A stretch of DNA of 64,000 nt from Allopusillimonas soli (lineage in GTDB: Bacteria > Pseudomonadota > Gammaproteobacteria > Burkholderiales > Burkholderiaceae_B). The translations under genes were made by a program, and so were the position numbers. Location: NCBI RefSeq assembly GCF_004153445.1, contig NZ_SDQC01000001.1, positions 930,001 to 994,000 on the forward strand, in the 5' to 3' direction. This document shows, in pieces, positions 51,610-61,541 of the stretch. The notes below the pieces were generated by a model that was given only the letters and a program-made list of their open reading frames with translations, searched no databases and was not told where the DNA came from. Numbering within the stretch: position 1 is the stretch's first letter; every line of letters starts with the position of its first letter.

Positions 51610-52572
51610 TCAGTCGATGCGGGCGTCCGCGGCGTTGATGACGCCAGCCCATTTCTTGATCTCGTCGTTGACGAAAGCGGACAATTGGTCTTCTGGAAGC
51701 GGCCCCCCTTCCAGGCCTTGCTTCTTCAGGGCCGATGTCACGGCGGGATCATGCACCGCCTTGTTCGATGCCTCCAGCAATCTGCGGCGCACGTCGTCCG
51801 GAAGATTGGCTGGTGCGGCCAGCATGTACCAGGCAGTGAGATCAAAATCCTTGTATCCCGACTCGGAGATGGTGGGCACGTCCGGCGCCAGCGATGATCG
51901 CTTGCTGGAGCTTGCTGCTAAGGCTCGCAGTTCGCCGGCCTTGACGTGCGGCATCACGACCACCGGGTGATAGAACATGAACGACACCTGACCGCTCATC
52001 GTATCCGTCAGCGCTTGGGCGCCCTGCTTGTAGGGAACATGCAGCATGGACACGCCGGCCATTTCCTTGAGCAACTCTCCGGCCAGATGCCCCGATGTGC
52101 CATTGCCGGCCGAGGCGAAGGCAATCTTGTCGGGCCGCTGTTTCGCATCATCGATAAGCGCTGCCAGGGAGGTGTAGGGGGATGCCTTCCCAACCACCAG
52201 CAGGGTGGGTGTGTAGCCGGGCATGGCGAGATAGGTGAAATCGGTGACCGGATCGTAGGGCAAGGAACTGTAGAGTCCCTTGTTGATCGCGAATGTGCCG
52301 ACTGTGCCGAAACCCAGGGTATAGCCGTCGGGTTCAGCCTTGGCGACCATATCGATCCCAATGGCACCACCGGCTCCCGGTTTGTTCTCGACCACGACTG
52401 GCTGGCCCAGCTTCTTGGCCAGGCTGTCGGCAATAAGCCGTGCTGTGGTGTCTGTGGACGTGCCTGGCCCGAAGGGGACGACCATGCGAATGGGCTTGTC
52501 AGGGAACGCGCCGGATGCGGGTCCCGCAATGACGCTCGCAGCCAGGAAGGCTGCAGCCAAGGATAGTTTCAT
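51610..52572 (-). CDS. Bug-family periplasmic receptor
   Basis: 320 residues from ATG 52572 with CAGGAG upstream. The signal peptide is residues 1-22 (LSLAAAFLAASVIAGPASG). The mature protein starts AFPDKPIRMVVPFGPGTSTD, where GPGTS replaces the usual PPGGS, then VVVENKPGAGGAIG and EPDGYTLGFG. The lyase and CoA-transferase genes follow on the same strand, so it probably captures the acid they degrade. Co-transcription is likely, although 88 bases separate it from the lyase. No permease gene is near. Confidence 0.93.
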   Translation of the reverse strand: MKLSLAAAFLAASVIAGPASGAFPDKPIRMVVPFGPGTSTDTTARLIADSLAKKLGQPVVVENKPGAGGAIGIDMVAKAEPDGYTLGFGTVGTFAINKGLYSSLPYDPVTDFTYLAMPGYTPTLLVVGKASPYTSLAALIDDAKQRPDKIAFASAGNGTSGHLAGELLKEMAGVSMLHVPYKQGAQALTDTMSGQVSFMFYHPVVVMPHVKAGELRALAASSSKRSSLAPDVPTISESGYKDFDLTAWYMLAAPANLPDDVRRRLLEASNKAVHDPAVTSALKKQGLEGGPLPEDQLSAFVNDEIKKWAGVINAADARID

Positions 52573-52715
52573 TGTCTCTCTCCTGTCTTGGTGTTGTATT
52601 GCCACGCATTCTACGCAGCCTAAATCACATATAAAAATGATTAATAACAATCAAAACAATCGATGTCATCGATTGAAAAATATCATCGCGATCATATCGG
52701 CGGGAGAGCTTGAAT

Positions 52716-52751
52716 GGAAAAAGGGCCGCCACGCGCTGCATGGCGGCCCTT
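52716..52751 (-). terminator. Rho-independent terminator after the TRAP receptor
   Basis: On the minus strand AAGGGCCGCCA pairs with TGGCGGCCCTT (52721-52731 with 52741-52751), an 11-base perfect stem with a 9-base loop. A run of T follows. It is 50 bases after the stop of the TRAP receptor gene and isolates it from the Bug operon. Confidence 0.88.
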
Positions 52752-52801
52752 CAGGGCACATTGGCAGGATTTCGCCACGCCGGGGCGCGGCGCGCTGCGT
52801 C

Positions 52802-53899
52802 TTATTTCTTGCGGTTCGCCAAGGCTATGCCCAGGTAGTTGTCGTAAGAGCCTTCGGCCACACGGAACCAGGGCACAACGCTGTCTCGGAACGACATATA
52901 GTTGTCGTGAATCTTCTTGAAGTTGGGATCCTTGTCGCAGAAGTCTTTATAGACCTCGTTGGCGGTCTTGAAGGACGCATCCATGACGTCGCGAGGGAAA
53001 GCCTTGAGCACGGCGCCGCCGGCAATGAGCCGACGCAGCGCGGCCGGGTTGTGTGCATCGTAGTCGGATACCATGCGCGAACCAGCAGCGCGGGATGCCG
53101 TGTCAATAAGCGACTGATAGGCGCTGGGCAGTTCGTTATAGGCGGCATCGTTCACGTACAGGGAGACCTGTGCGGAACCTTCCCACCAGCCCGGATAATA
53201 GTAGTACTTGGCCACTTTCTGGAAGCCGAGTTTTTCATCGTCGACGGGGCCCACGAACTCGACCGCATCCAGCGTGCCTTTCTCCAGCGAGGGATAAATA
53301 TCGCCCGGAGGGATTTGCTGTGGCACGACGCCCATGCGCGACAGTACCTCGCCCGCAAAACCCGCCGTACGCATCTTGAGGCCCTTGAGGTCGTCAATGG
53401 ATTTGATTTCCTTGCGATACCAGCCCCCCATTTGGGTACCTGTATTGCCCAGCGGGAAGTTGATGATATGGCGGGGCGCGAACAGCTCACGCATGAGCTT
53501 CAGGCCATCACCCTCGTACATCCAGGCGTTCATCTGGCGGGTATTCAGGCCGAATGGCACGGCGGTATCGAAGCAGAAGGAAGGATCCTTGCCGTAATAA
53601 TAATAGGAGGCGGTCTGGCCTGCTTCAACAGTGCGGTTGCTGACCGCATCCATGACGCCATAGCCCGGCACGATCTCGCCGGCGGGATACAGGCGTATGG
53701 AGAAGTTGCCGCCGCTCGCTTCATTCACCATCTTGCAGAAGGTATCCGCCGTATTGTAGAGCGGCGGCAACGACGGCGAATACGTCGTGGTCATCTTCCA
53801 GTTGATCTTAGGGTTGCTCTGTGCAAACACAGGCGTGGCCAATGTCGTGCCCGCGACGGCGCCCAGACTGGCCTTTTTGAGGAATGAACGGCGCTGCAT
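52802..53899 (-). CDS. TRAP-type (DctP-family) periplasmic receptor, orphan
   Basis: 365 residues. The N-terminus MQRRSFLKKASLGAVAGTTL has a clear twin-arginine motif (RRSFLKK), and cleavage follows VFA. The mature chain has INWKMTTTYSPSLPPLYNTA, YPAGEIVPGYGVMDAVSNRT, KSIDDLKGLKMRTAGFAGEV and DAVEFVGPVDDEKLGF, matching the 2-oxo-acid/lactate-type TRAP receptors such as TakP. TRAP systems also need DctQ and DctM membrane genes, and neither is near. A terminator follows, so it is monocistronic. The ligand is probably a monocarboxylate or 2-oxo acid. Confidence 0.92.
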   Translation of the reverse strand: MQRRSFLKKASLGAVAGTTLATPVFAQSNPKINWKMTTTYSPSLPPLYNTADTFCKMVNEASGGNFSIRLYPAGEIVPGYGVMDAVSNRTVEAGQTASYYYYGKDPSFCFDTAVPFGLNTRQMNAWMYEGDGLKLMRELFAPRHIINFPLGNTGTQMGGWYRKEIKSIDDLKGLKMRTAGFAGEVLSRMGVVPQQIPPGDIYPSLEKGTLDAVEFVGPVDDEKLGFQKVAKYYYYPGWWEGSAQVSLYVNDAAYNELPSAYQSLIDTASRAAGSRMVSDYDAHNPAALRRLIAGGAVLKAFPRDVMDASFKTANEVYKDFCDKDPNFKKIHDNYMSFRDSVVPWFRVAEGSYDNYLGIALANRKK

Positions 53900-54009
53900 G
53901 AAATGCTCTCCTTTGGATTTGAGTGTTTTATACAGTGGGTCACACTGCCACCGCGAATATTACACCCTGTATCAGTTCCTGTAAGCCTGAACAGGGCATG
54001 GGACGTGCT

Positions 54010-55386
54010 TTACAGCCCCGCTATGGCCATTTGGCCGATCAGGATGGAGCCTGTGGTCTTGGCGCCGCGCGTGATCTCGTCAGCGCCCACCGCAACGATC
54101 TGACGGAACATATCGGCCAGGTTTCCCGCAATGGTGATTTCCTGCACAGCGTGGCGAATTTCGCCTTTCTCGACCCAATAGCCGAATGCGCCCCTGGAAT
54201 AATCTCCCGTGACATAGTTGACGCCCTGTCCGATGAGTTCGGTCACCAGGAGGCCCGTGTCGAGCTTGCGCAACATGGCGCGGAAGTCGTCATCGGGGTG
54301 TGCAAGACGCGATGCGAGGCGTAGATTGTGCGAGCCCCCCGCATTGCCCGTGGTGCGCATGCCGAGCTTGCGCGCGGTGTAGCTGGACAGAAAATAGCCC
54401 TGCAGCACACCCGCGGACACGACGTCGCGCGCCGCCGTGCGCACGCCTTCGCTATCGAAGCATGAGCTGCCCATACCGCCGGGCACATGAGGATCTTCGA
54501 AGATATCGATATGATCCGCCATGACCGGCTTGCCCAGGGCATCGACCAGAAAGCTGGCCTTGCGATAGAGGGCGCCGCCGCTGCAGGCCTGGACCAGGGC
54601 GCCCAGCAGCCCAACGGCAAGCGGCGCCTCGAAGAGGACCGGAAAGCGCCCGGTTTTGATGCGTCTCGCAGACAGGCGCGCCAGTGTGCGCTCGGCCGCA
54701 TAGCGGCCCAGGGCCTGCGGATCAGCAAGCCGGGCGGCATCCCGCGCAGCGCTGTACCAGTAGTCGCGCTGCATGCCATTGCCCTTTCCGGCAATAGGCG
54801 CCACGGACAAGCCGTGCCGTGAATAGGGATACCCTCCCATGAAGCCCCGGGTATTGCCCAGCACAAAATGGCCTTCGTAGGTATCCACCGAGGCGCCGTC
54901 GGTATTGGTAATGAGCGGGCTCAGATCGTGCGCCGCCCGCTCGGCGCGAATAGCCAGGGCAGCCGCTTTTTCCGCGTCGATCTTCCATGGGTGATGCAGC
55001 GCCAGATCGGTCTGGCTATCCTGGATGCCGGCAAGATCCTCAGCATCGGGCAGGCCGGCGGCTGGATCTTCCGCCGTGTAACGGGCGATATGCCAGGCGG
55101 CTTCGACCGTTTCGCGCAGGGCCTTGGGGGAAAAATCGGATGTCGAGGCGGAGCCGCGGCGCTTGCCGGCAAAGACGGTGAGATCCAGAGAGCGGTCCTG
55201 GGTTTGCTCCACGGTTTCGGTGTCGCCGTTTCGCACCGACACCGACAGGCCCCGGCTTTCCGATACTTCCGCCGCCGCGTCGGAGGCGCCGAGCGATCTG
55301 GCGTGAGCCAGCGCGTCGGAGACAAGTTCCCGAAAGAGCGCCTGGTTCTGAGTGATAGGCAAGGAAGAAGAGGTTGAATCGTTCAT
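54010..55386 (-). CDS. pmbA: TldD/PmbA-family metalloprotease subunit PmbA (TldE)
   Basis: 458 residues from ATG 55386. Family marks are DAAAEVSESRGLSVSVRNGD near residue 38, GKRRGSASTSDFSPKALRET, LVQACSGGALYRKASFLVDA, SSYTARKLGMRTTGNAGGSH and NYVTGDYSRGAFGYWVEKGE. PmbA pairs with TldD to mature modified peptides such as microcins and to degrade unfolded peptides. It is divergent from darP, 148 bases away, an arrangement usual in betaproteobacteria. TldD is not in the window. Confidence 0.94.
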   Translation of the reverse strand: MNDSTSSSLPITQNQALFRELVSDALAHARSLGASDAAAEVSESRGLSVSVRNGDTETVEQTQDRSLDLTVFAGKRRGSASTSDFSPKALRETVEAAWHIARYTAEDPAAGLPDAEDLAGIQDSQTDLALHHPWKIDAEKAAALAIRAERAAHDLSPLITNTDGASVDTYEGHFVLGNTRGFMGGYPYSRHGLSVAPIAGKGNGMQRDYWYSAARDAARLADPQALGRYAAERTLARLSARRIKTGRFPVLFEAPLAVGLLGALVQACSGGALYRKASFLVDALGKPVMADHIDIFEDPHVPGGMGSSCFDSEGVRTAARDVVSAGVLQGYFLSSYTARKLGMRTTGNAGGSHNLRLASRLAHPDDDFRAMLRKLDTGLLVTELIGQGVNYVTGDYSRGAFGYWVEKGEIRHAVQEITIAGNLADMFRQIVAVGADEITRGAKTTGSILIGQMAIAGL

Positions 55387-55534
55387 TGAGATGATCTGGA
55401 CGGCCTCGAGAGGAATCGAAGGCAAAAAAGGGTAGGACGATGGCGCGTGCGGCGGGCCCGGAACTGGCCGCCACGGCGCGCACGACCGGACAGACGGTTA
55501 TCATAGCTAATTCGCCGACATAATTTTTGCTTTC

Positions 55535-56125
55535 ATGACGTCAGATACCATCGATGTGCACCCTGGTGCTGATCCGGACGGCCAGCCAGGCACCGCACCG
55601 GCCAGCGCGGAGAGCGCCAACGAGCGCCCAAGCAAGTCCCAGGTTAAACGCGAAATGCACGCACTGCAGCAGCTGGGCAAGGAACTCGTCGACCTGGCGG
55701 CCACGCAACTTCGCCAACTGCCGCTTCCGGATCGACTGTATGAAGCCATCCTGCTGGCACAACGCACGACAAGCCGCGAAGGCCGCAGGCGCCAGATCCA
55801 TTATGTGGGCAAGCTGATGCGCGACGTGGATGCGCCAGCCATCCGAGCACAGCTGGACACATGGAAATACGGATCCCGCCAGCAGACCGCTTCCATGCAT
55901 CGCCTGGAAGCGCTACGCGACCAGTTGCTGAAGGACGACGAGGCGCTCACGCCGTTCCTGCGCGCACACCCGGGCACGGATGTGCAGGCGCTGCGCACCA
56001 TCATACGGGAAGCGCGCAAGGAAGCCGCGGCAAATGCAGGCCTGCCGCCTGGCCGCGAGCCGAAACGCAAACATTACCGGGCGCTTTTCCAGGCGCTCAA
56101 GTCATTGGAAGGAAACAGTTCATGA
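55535..56125 (+). CDS. darP: Ribosome biogenesis protein DarP (YjgA, DUF615)
   Basis: 196 residues. An acidic disordered N-terminus leads to the DUF615 core: [57 protein letters not shown] and [14 protein letters not shown]. The protein binds pre-50S particles and helps late maturation of the large subunit. Its stop overlaps the start of the esterase gene (ATGA), so those are coupled. It diverges from pmbA. Confidence 0.94.
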   Translation: MTSDTIDVHPGADPDGQPGTAPASAESANERPSKSQVKREMHALQQLGKELVDLAATQLRQLPLPDRLYEAILLAQRTTSREGRRRQIHYVGKLMRDVDAPAIRAQLDTWKYGSRQQTASMHRLEALRDQLLKDDEALTPFLRAHPGTDVQALRTIIREARKEAAANAGLPPGREPKRKHYRALFQALKSLEGNSS

Positions 56126-56796
56126 GCGCCACGCCGCCGCTTGAGTGCATAGAGATCGAAACAGGCCCCAACCCACAGCGCGCCGTGATATGGCTGCACG
56201 GCCTGGGCGCCGATGGCAATGATTTCGCGCCGCTGGTTCCCGAACTGAAGCTGGACGGACTGCCGGACATCCGGTTCATCTTTCCCCACGCGCCCATGCG
56301 TCCGGTCACAATCAACCAAGGCATGGTCATGCGTGCCTGGTACGACATTCTGGCGTTCGATCTGGTGCGGCGCGAGGACGAAGCCGGCCTGCGCGCCTCG
56401 CAGCAACAAGTGCAAGCCTTGCTTAAACGGGAAAACGACCGCGGCATTGCTTACGAGCACATGGTACTCGCGGGCTTTTCCCAAGGCTGCGCCATTGCCC
56501 TGCAAACCGGCCTGAGACTGGAATCGACCCTGGCGGGGCTCATCGGGCTGTCGGGCTATCTGCCGCTGGCCGACCTCACCCCTGCGGAACGCAGCCAGGC
56601 AAATCAGGACACAGCTATTTTCCTGGCGCACGGCGTCATGGATCCAGTTGTGGCGCTGAACCGCGCCGAGGCATCGAGAGCCGCACTGACCGCCATGGGA
56701 TACAAGGTGGCATGGCACACCTACCCCATGCCCCACTCGGTGTGCCTGGAAGAGGTGATGGATATTTCCGCGTTCCTGCGCCGCGTTCTCGCCTGA
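56122..56796 (+). CDS. Carboxylesterase, alpha/beta hydrolase (phospholipase/carboxylesterase family)
   Basis: 224 residues from ATG 56122. Nucleophile Ser120 is in [10 protein letters not shown], with Asp174 (AHGVMDPVV) and His205 ([10 protein letters not shown]) completing the triad. [20 protein letters not shown] forms the oxyanion side. There is no signal peptide, so it is cytoplasmic. The family hydrolyses short esters or acyl-thioesters of proteins. Translation is coupled to darP by a four-base overlap, although a functional link is not obvious. Confidence 0.92.
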   Translation: MSATPPLECIEIETGPNPQRAVIWLHGLGADGNDFAPLVPELKLDGLPDIRFIFPHAPMRPVTINQGMVMRAWYDILAFDLVRREDEAGLRASQQQVQALLKRENDRGIAYEHMVLAGFSQGCAIALQTGLRLESTLAGLIGLSGYLPLADLTPAERSQANQDTAIFLAHGVMDPVVALNRAEASRAALTAMGYKVAWHTYPMPHSVCLEEVMDISAFLRRVLA

Positions 56797-56909
56797 GATC
56801 CAGCATCGCGCCAGACAGTTGGCGCGCCGCCACCCTGGGTATAAAAAACGCAAGCCGCAAGCCCGCGGACCGCAGCGAATCCGGCCGCCCAAGCGGGCCG
56901 AGCGCCTGC

Positions 56910-59378
56910 TCAGTGCTGCCGGGTATCGCCCAGATCCAGCCATACGCGGCGCATAGTGGGATCCTCGCTATCAACGTCGTTGCGGAAGCCCAGATGCGCC
57001 ATCAAGCTCAACATGGGGCGGTTGGTGGCCAGTACGACACCATCTATATAGGCCAGACCCTGTTCCCGGGCTGCCTCGATCAGGGCTCGCATCAGTTGTG
57101 CGCCCAGGCCATGGCGCTGCCAGGCGTCGCCGATGACGAGCGCATACTCGGCGCCGCGGCCATCGGCGTTACGCAGGTAGTGCGCAAAACCGATGATCTC
57201 CTCGCGGGGATGCCCACGGTGCTCGGGATTGGGTACGAGCACCGTGGCAACCAGCGCAAGCTCACGGTCGTAATCGATGCGCGTATATCGTTCCAGCATG
57301 CGCGGCGTGAGCTCGCGCAGCATGGATACGAAGCGCATGTATCGGGACTCGTCCGAAAGGCCGCGTATGAAAGTCTGCAGAATCTCCGCGTCCTCTGGCC
57401 GGATGGGCCTGAGCAGCCAGGGCTGTCCGTTCTTGAATGCCTTGGCCTGCACAAGACGCCGCGGATAAGGGTGAATGGCCATGTGCCGGTAGCCCGAATG
57501 CTCGGGCAGCACAAGCATGGGCGAACGAGACAGCGCTCCCCGCACCCCCAGGGCGAGCAGATGCGTATCGTCGGAAATCAATGGGTCTATGGTTAGTGAA
57601 AGCAGGTCGGGCACATCGGATACCAGTCCCGAAATATGCTCCAGCGATTCCAACAATATTTCATACACGGCGGGCTGCAGGCGGCGCGACAAAGCCTTGC
57701 GCCAGAGCGTGCTGCGCTGCACGAGCTGGCGCGCCAGATAGCGGTTCAGCGGCGGCAGCTCGAGAGTGCGGTTAGACTCGGACAGCAGCGCATCCTGCCC
57801 GCCCGATCCGAATGTAATATACGGGCCGAACTTGTCGTCGCGACGCACCCGGATGGCCATGGGCAGATCTTCATCATCAATATCACGGCCTCGCGCGTCC
57901 GCTGCCGAGATGTGAATCAGCGGGACATGAAAACAGGAGAGCAGGCGTACACACTCCTCCCGGGACAGCGCCAGCCGGCCCGCCTCGCGCACTTCGCGCA
58001 CGAGGGCGCGCGCCTCTTCCAGGCGCGGAGGCTTGCCTAACGGCTCCGGCGGAAGTGTCTGCTGCGCGAGCGTCTGGTTATAGTGATAGGCACCCAGGAT
58101 GCCAAACGCATTGGCGGCGGACTCCGGTGTGCGGAAGGCAGGCGTGCCAACGGCGTCGAGCATGTGACGCAGGGGCCGCATGGTAGCGTCCCCCATGAAG
58201 CACGTAACGATGGGCTTGCGCGCGGCGGGCGCTATATCGGCCAGCTCTCTTGCGACGGCCTCCAGATCGGAAAGCGGGTCGGGCGACAACAATACCAATA
58301 CGCCGTCCACGCCCGCGTCGGCCACAAGCACATCAATGACCTGACGCACCCGGACCGGTGTGAGGTTCGTATAGGTCAGCACAGGATTGCCTACGCGCCC
58401 CGTCTGCGTGAGTATTTGGCCCAGCGCCTTGAGGGTGGCCGACGATAGCGCCGCGGGCACCACCGAGCCGCCATCTCCCATGACATCAAGCGCCAATTGA
58501 GGGGCTCCGCCGCCATTCGAGAAGAGCGCGATGCGCCTGCCACGAGGGCGCTGCGCATATCCCAGAACCTTGATCGCCGAAAAAAGCTGGACAAAGTAGC
58601 GGATGCGTACGGCACCCGCTCGCCTGAGCAGCGCATTGAAGGCGGCATCCTCTGTCGTGTGCGCGTCGGCGGCATGACCCGCCTTGAGCACGACCACGGG
58701 TTTGATGCTGGCGGCGGCCCGCAACGCGCTGCCGAAATCGCGCGAGGAGCTCGCCTCTTCGAGATATAAAGCAATACTGTTCGTGCGTGCGTCCAGCGCC
58801 AGGTAGTCCAGGACCTGGGCCAGATCCAGGCCGGCCTCGTCGCCCAGCGACACCACTGCGGAGAAGCCCATGTTGATATCCTGCGCCCAGTCGAGCACCG
58901 CCGAGGCGATGGAGCGCGACTGGGCCACCAGCGCTACCCTGCCACCCAGCGCCATGCGCGGCAGCTGACTCAGGTTCAAGCCCAGATGAGGCCTCTGCAC
59001 ACCCAGGCTGTGCGGGCCCAGCACCAGGCAGTCGTTCAGCCTGCCCCACGCGCGGCAGTAGATCATGTCCTCCAGCGGATCCGCCGGCGCCTGAACGTGC
59101 GGCAGCAGTACCACACAGCGTGGGCGCAAGGGCTTGAGCACGGCCAGAGCCTCGGGCAACCGCTCAGGCGGCACGCACAGCAAGGCCTGGTCGAGCCGCT
59201 CGTCCTCGGGCAGCCCAGGCATGGGCGGAAGCGCTATCGGCTGGCCAGGCGCCACATTGGCATGTGCATGGCTGCCGGCCAGCCACCGTGGAGGATCGTC
59301 GTCCAGCGGCAACGTCCTATCCGCCACGACCATGACGGTTCGAGGCTCGAAAAGGGCGGCCAAGCGGTGTCGAAGCAT
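56910..59378 (-). CDS. Pat-like protein: NDP-forming acyl-CoA synthetase fold fused to GNAT acetyltransferase
   Basis: 822 residues. The first roughly 640 are an acyl-CoA synthetase (NDP-forming) scaffold. It has the CoA-binding domain (VALVAQSRSIASAVLDWAQD), the succinyl-CoA-synthetase-like part (RRIALFSNGGGAPQLALDVM) and an ATP-grasp-like part (LSREECVRLLSCFHVPLIHI). The last 160 residues are a GNAT domain with IRPEDAEILQTFIRGLSDES and DAWQRHGLGAQLMRALIEAA (acetyl-CoA loop). The loop that carries the phospho-histidine in active synthetases is shortened to HAADAHTTED, so the first part probably senses ligands, as in Salmonella Pat. The protein likely acetylates lysines of metabolic enzymes such as acetyl-CoA synthetase. 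Confidence 0.88.
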   Translation of the reverse strand: MLRHRLAALFEPRTVMVVADRTLPLDDDPPRWLAGSHAHANVAPGQPIALPPMPGLPEDERLDQALLCVPPERLPEALAVLKPLRPRCVVLLPHVQAPADPLEDMIYCRAWGRLNDCLVLGPHSLGVQRPHLGLNLSQLPRMALGGRVALVAQSRSIASAVLDWAQDINMGFSAVVSLGDEAGLDLAQVLDYLALDARTNSIALYLEEASSSRDFGSALRAAASIKPVVVLKAGHAADAHTTEDAAFNALLRRAGAVRIRYFVQLFSAIKVLGYAQRPRGRRIALFSNGGGAPQLALDVMGDGGSVVPAALSSATLKALGQILTQTGRVGNPVLTYTNLTPVRVRQVIDVLVADAGVDGVLVLLSPDPLSDLEAVARELADIAPAARKPIVTCFMGDATMRPLRHMLDAVGTPAFRTPESAANAFGILGAYHYNQTLAQQTLPPEPLGKPPRLEEARALVREVREAGRLALSREECVRLLSCFHVPLIHISAADARGRDIDDEDLPMAIRVRRDDKFGPYITFGSGGQDALLSESNRTLELPPLNRYLARQLVQRSTLWRKALSRRLQPAVYEILLESLEHISGLVSDVPDLLSLTIDPLISDDTHLLALGVRGALSRSPMLVLPEHSGYRHMAIHPYPRRLVQAKAFKNGQPWLLRPIRPEDAEILQTFIRGLSDESRYMRFVSMLRELTPRMLERYTRIDYDRELALVATVLVPNPEHRGHPREEIIGFAHYLRNADGRGAEYALVIGDAWQRHGLGAQLMRALIEAAREQGLAYIDGVVLATNRPMLSLMAHLGFRNDVDSEDPTMRRVWLDLGDTRQH

Positions 59379-59497
59379 AGGCGTATGTCCAGGAATTCCT
59401 GCGGGATTCTATCCGTAATCTAAAATAGCACTATTGCATTCATCAATAGCGGTCTGTTGTCCACGCACCGCCTGTCTCCCCAAGCCTGAAATTTCAC

Positions 59498-60907
59498 ATG
59501 AGCACGCCCGCATCTTCCGCCGTACGCACCCGTTTCGCCCCATCGCCCACCGGCTATCTTCATCTCGGAGGCGCCCGCACCGCCCTGTTCTGCTGGGCAT
59601 TTGCCCGGCACCACAACGGCGTGTTTGTGCTGCGCATCGAAGACACCGACCTGGCACGGTCGACGCCCGAAGCAGTGCAGGCCATTCTGGACGGGATGGC
59701 GTGGCTGGGCATGCAGCCGGACGAAGGCCCGTTTTACCAGATGCAGCGCATGGATCGCTATCGCGAGGTCATCGCGCAGATGCTGGAGGCCGGCACGGCC
59801 TATCATTGCTATAGTTCGCCCGAAGATGTCGAAGTCATGCGAGCCAAAGCGCGCGCCGAGGGCCGCAAGCCCCGCTACGACGGCACCTGGCGCCCGGAGC
59901 CGGGCAAGACGCTGCCGCCGGTGCCCGAGGGCCGCAAGCCCGTGGTGCGCTTCCGCAATCCGCAAGAAGGCGCCACCGGCTGGCACGACATCATCAAAGG
60001 CCCCATCACCATTGACAACGCCGAACTGGACGATCTCGTCATTGCCCGTCCCGACGGCACGCCTACCTACAACTTCTGCGTGGTGGTGGACGACTGGGAC
60101 ATGGGCATCACTCACGTCATTCGCGGCGACGACCACGTGAACAACACACCGCGCCAGATCAACATCCTGCGTGCGCTGGGCGCCACCATTCCCGAATATG
60201 GGCATCTGCCCATGATACTGGGTCCCGACGGGGAAAAGCTGTCCAAACGCCATGGCGCCGTCAGCATCATGGAGTACGACACGGCCGGCTACCTCCCCGA
60301 AGCCATGGTCAACTACCTTGCCCGCCTCGGGTGGAGCCACGGCAACGACGAGCTCTTCACGCGCGAGCAACTGGTGCAGTGGTTCGATACCCACAGCCTG
60401 ACCAAATCAGCCGCACAGTGGGACCCAAAGAAGCTGAATTGGGTCAATGCCCACTACATCAAACAGGCAGACAATACCGACCTGGCCCAGCGCGTAGCGG
60501 CCCGCATCCAATCATTGGGAGGCGACCCGCAGGCGGTGGACCTTGCTGCCGTCATGGGGCTGCTCAAGGATCGCGCCGAAACCCTGAACGATCTCGCCGA
60601 AGGCGCAATGCTGTTCTGCGGGCCTTACACCTGCGCCGACCCGGATCTGCTTGCCACCCATGTGGACGACGCCGCGCGCGGCCTGCTGGCGGACTTTGCC
60701 GCGAAGGCCGCGGCACTGGCGGAATGGGATACCGAGTCTCTCGATGCCCTGATCAAGACGCTGCTGCAGGAGCATGGCGTCAAGATGCCGAAGCTGGGCA
60801 TACCGCTGCGCCTGGTGGTCACCGGACGCAAGCAGACGCCTTCCATTGGCGCAGTCCTTGCGATTCTAGGCCGCGAACGCGTACTTGAACGTCTCGCCGC
60901 GGCCTGA
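59498..60907 (+). CDS. gltX: Glutamyl-tRNA synthetase
   Basis: 469 residues. It opens with [20 protein letters not shown] (HIGH-like signature HLGG) and has [15 protein letters not shown] and [14 protein letters not shown] (KMSKS-like KLSKR). Anticodon-binding helices at the C-terminus end [14 protein letters not shown]. Class I enzyme charging tRNA-Glu. The length is normal. It diverges from the Pat-like gene. No operon partner is seen. Confidence 0.97.
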   Translation: MSTPASSAVRTRFAPSPTGYLHLGGARTALFCWAFARHHNGVFVLRIEDTDLARSTPEAVQAILDGMAWLGMQPDEGPFYQMQRMDRYREVIAQMLEAGTAYHCYSSPEDVEVMRAKARAEGRKPRYDGTWRPEPGKTLPPVPEGRKPVVRFRNPQEGATGWHDIIKGPITIDNAELDDLVIARPDGTPTYNFCVVVDDWDMGITHVIRGDDHVNNTPRQINILRALGATIPEYGHLPMILGPDGEKLSKRHGAVSIMEYDTAGYLPEAMVNYLARLGWSHGNDELFTREQLVQWFDTHSLTKSAAQWDPKKLNWVNAHYIKQADNTDLAQRVAARIQSLGGDPQAVDLAAVMGLLKDRAETLNDLAEGAMLFCGPYTCADPDLLATHVDDAARGLLADFAAKAAALAEWDTESLDALIKTLLQEHGVKMPKLGIPLRLVVTGRKQTPSIGAVLAILGRERVLERLAAA

Positions 60908-60983
60908 GCCCTGCCCTTTGCTTTTTACAGCCCGCTCCAGGCCTGCGAGAGGGCCCGGCTGACGGGCGGTGCGCGCATACTGA

Positions 60984-61478
60984 TCAGAACGGCAGCCGAT
61001 AGCCCGGCGACATGCGGCGCGCGTTGATTTCCGTACCGTCTTCCGAGCGCAAAACCAGCCTGTCTCCGCTTGCGGACATCACAGTATAGCGATTGGTGTA
61101 GATCGGATCTTTCTGGTTGACGGGCGCGCCGTTCGATTCGAGCGTGCGTAGCTCAAGTGTGCTGCCGGCACGAGACCAGCAGCCGGTTTCCGATAAGCCC
61201 TGCGATGGTTTTCCCGAACGCTTGAGCTGTTCGGTATAGGCCAGCGTGCCGTCGGGGTTCAGTGTGTACAGCGTACGCAGTTCTCCGCGTACGCCTTTCT
61301 GTCTGTGGATGCTTAGCCAGTTGCCCGTAACGTTGTCATGGGCGGCAGGCGCCTTGCAGGCCGGCGGCGCCGGCGGTTGGGCGGGTGCCGGTTTGCGCGG
61401 CGCAGTGCAGCCAGCCGCAAGGACCGCCGTGATCAGGCTGGCCCCAACGACGCGCCAGCGCATGGTAGTGTCTTGCAT
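60984..61478 (-). CDS. Putative lipoprotein, unknown function
   Basis: 164 residues from ATG 61478, with GGAAGG upstream. The signal peptide ends in lipobox LAAGC (Cys at 24). A Pro/Ala-rich linker (RKPAPAQPPAPPACKAPAAH) leads to a beta-rich domain of about 110 residues (NVTGNWLSIHRQKGVRGELR, TGCWSRAGSTLELRTLESNG) with one central Cys. The shape is like lipocalin or META-type small lipoproteins, but I recognise no exact family. Probably anchored in the outer membrane facing the periplasm. Confidence 0.72.
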   Translation of the reverse strand: MQDTTMRWRVVGASLITAVLAAGCTAPRKPAPAQPPAPPACKAPAAHDNVTGNWLSIHRQKGVRGELRTLYTLNPDGTLAYTEQLKRSGKPSQGLSETGCWSRAGSTLELRTLESNGAPVNQKDPIYTNRYTVMSASGDRLVLRSEDGTEINARRMSPGYRLPF

Positions 61479-61541
61479 AGATGCCTTCCTTGCAAAAACG
61501 CAGGCGTCCCACGGCGACGCCTACGGGTTGAATCGTACCAT

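Noticed and set aside
52340-53887. 515-codon open frame on the plus strand
   Set aside because: Runs antisense through the TRAP receptor and the start of the Bug gene, crosses a strong terminator hairpin, and has no family features.
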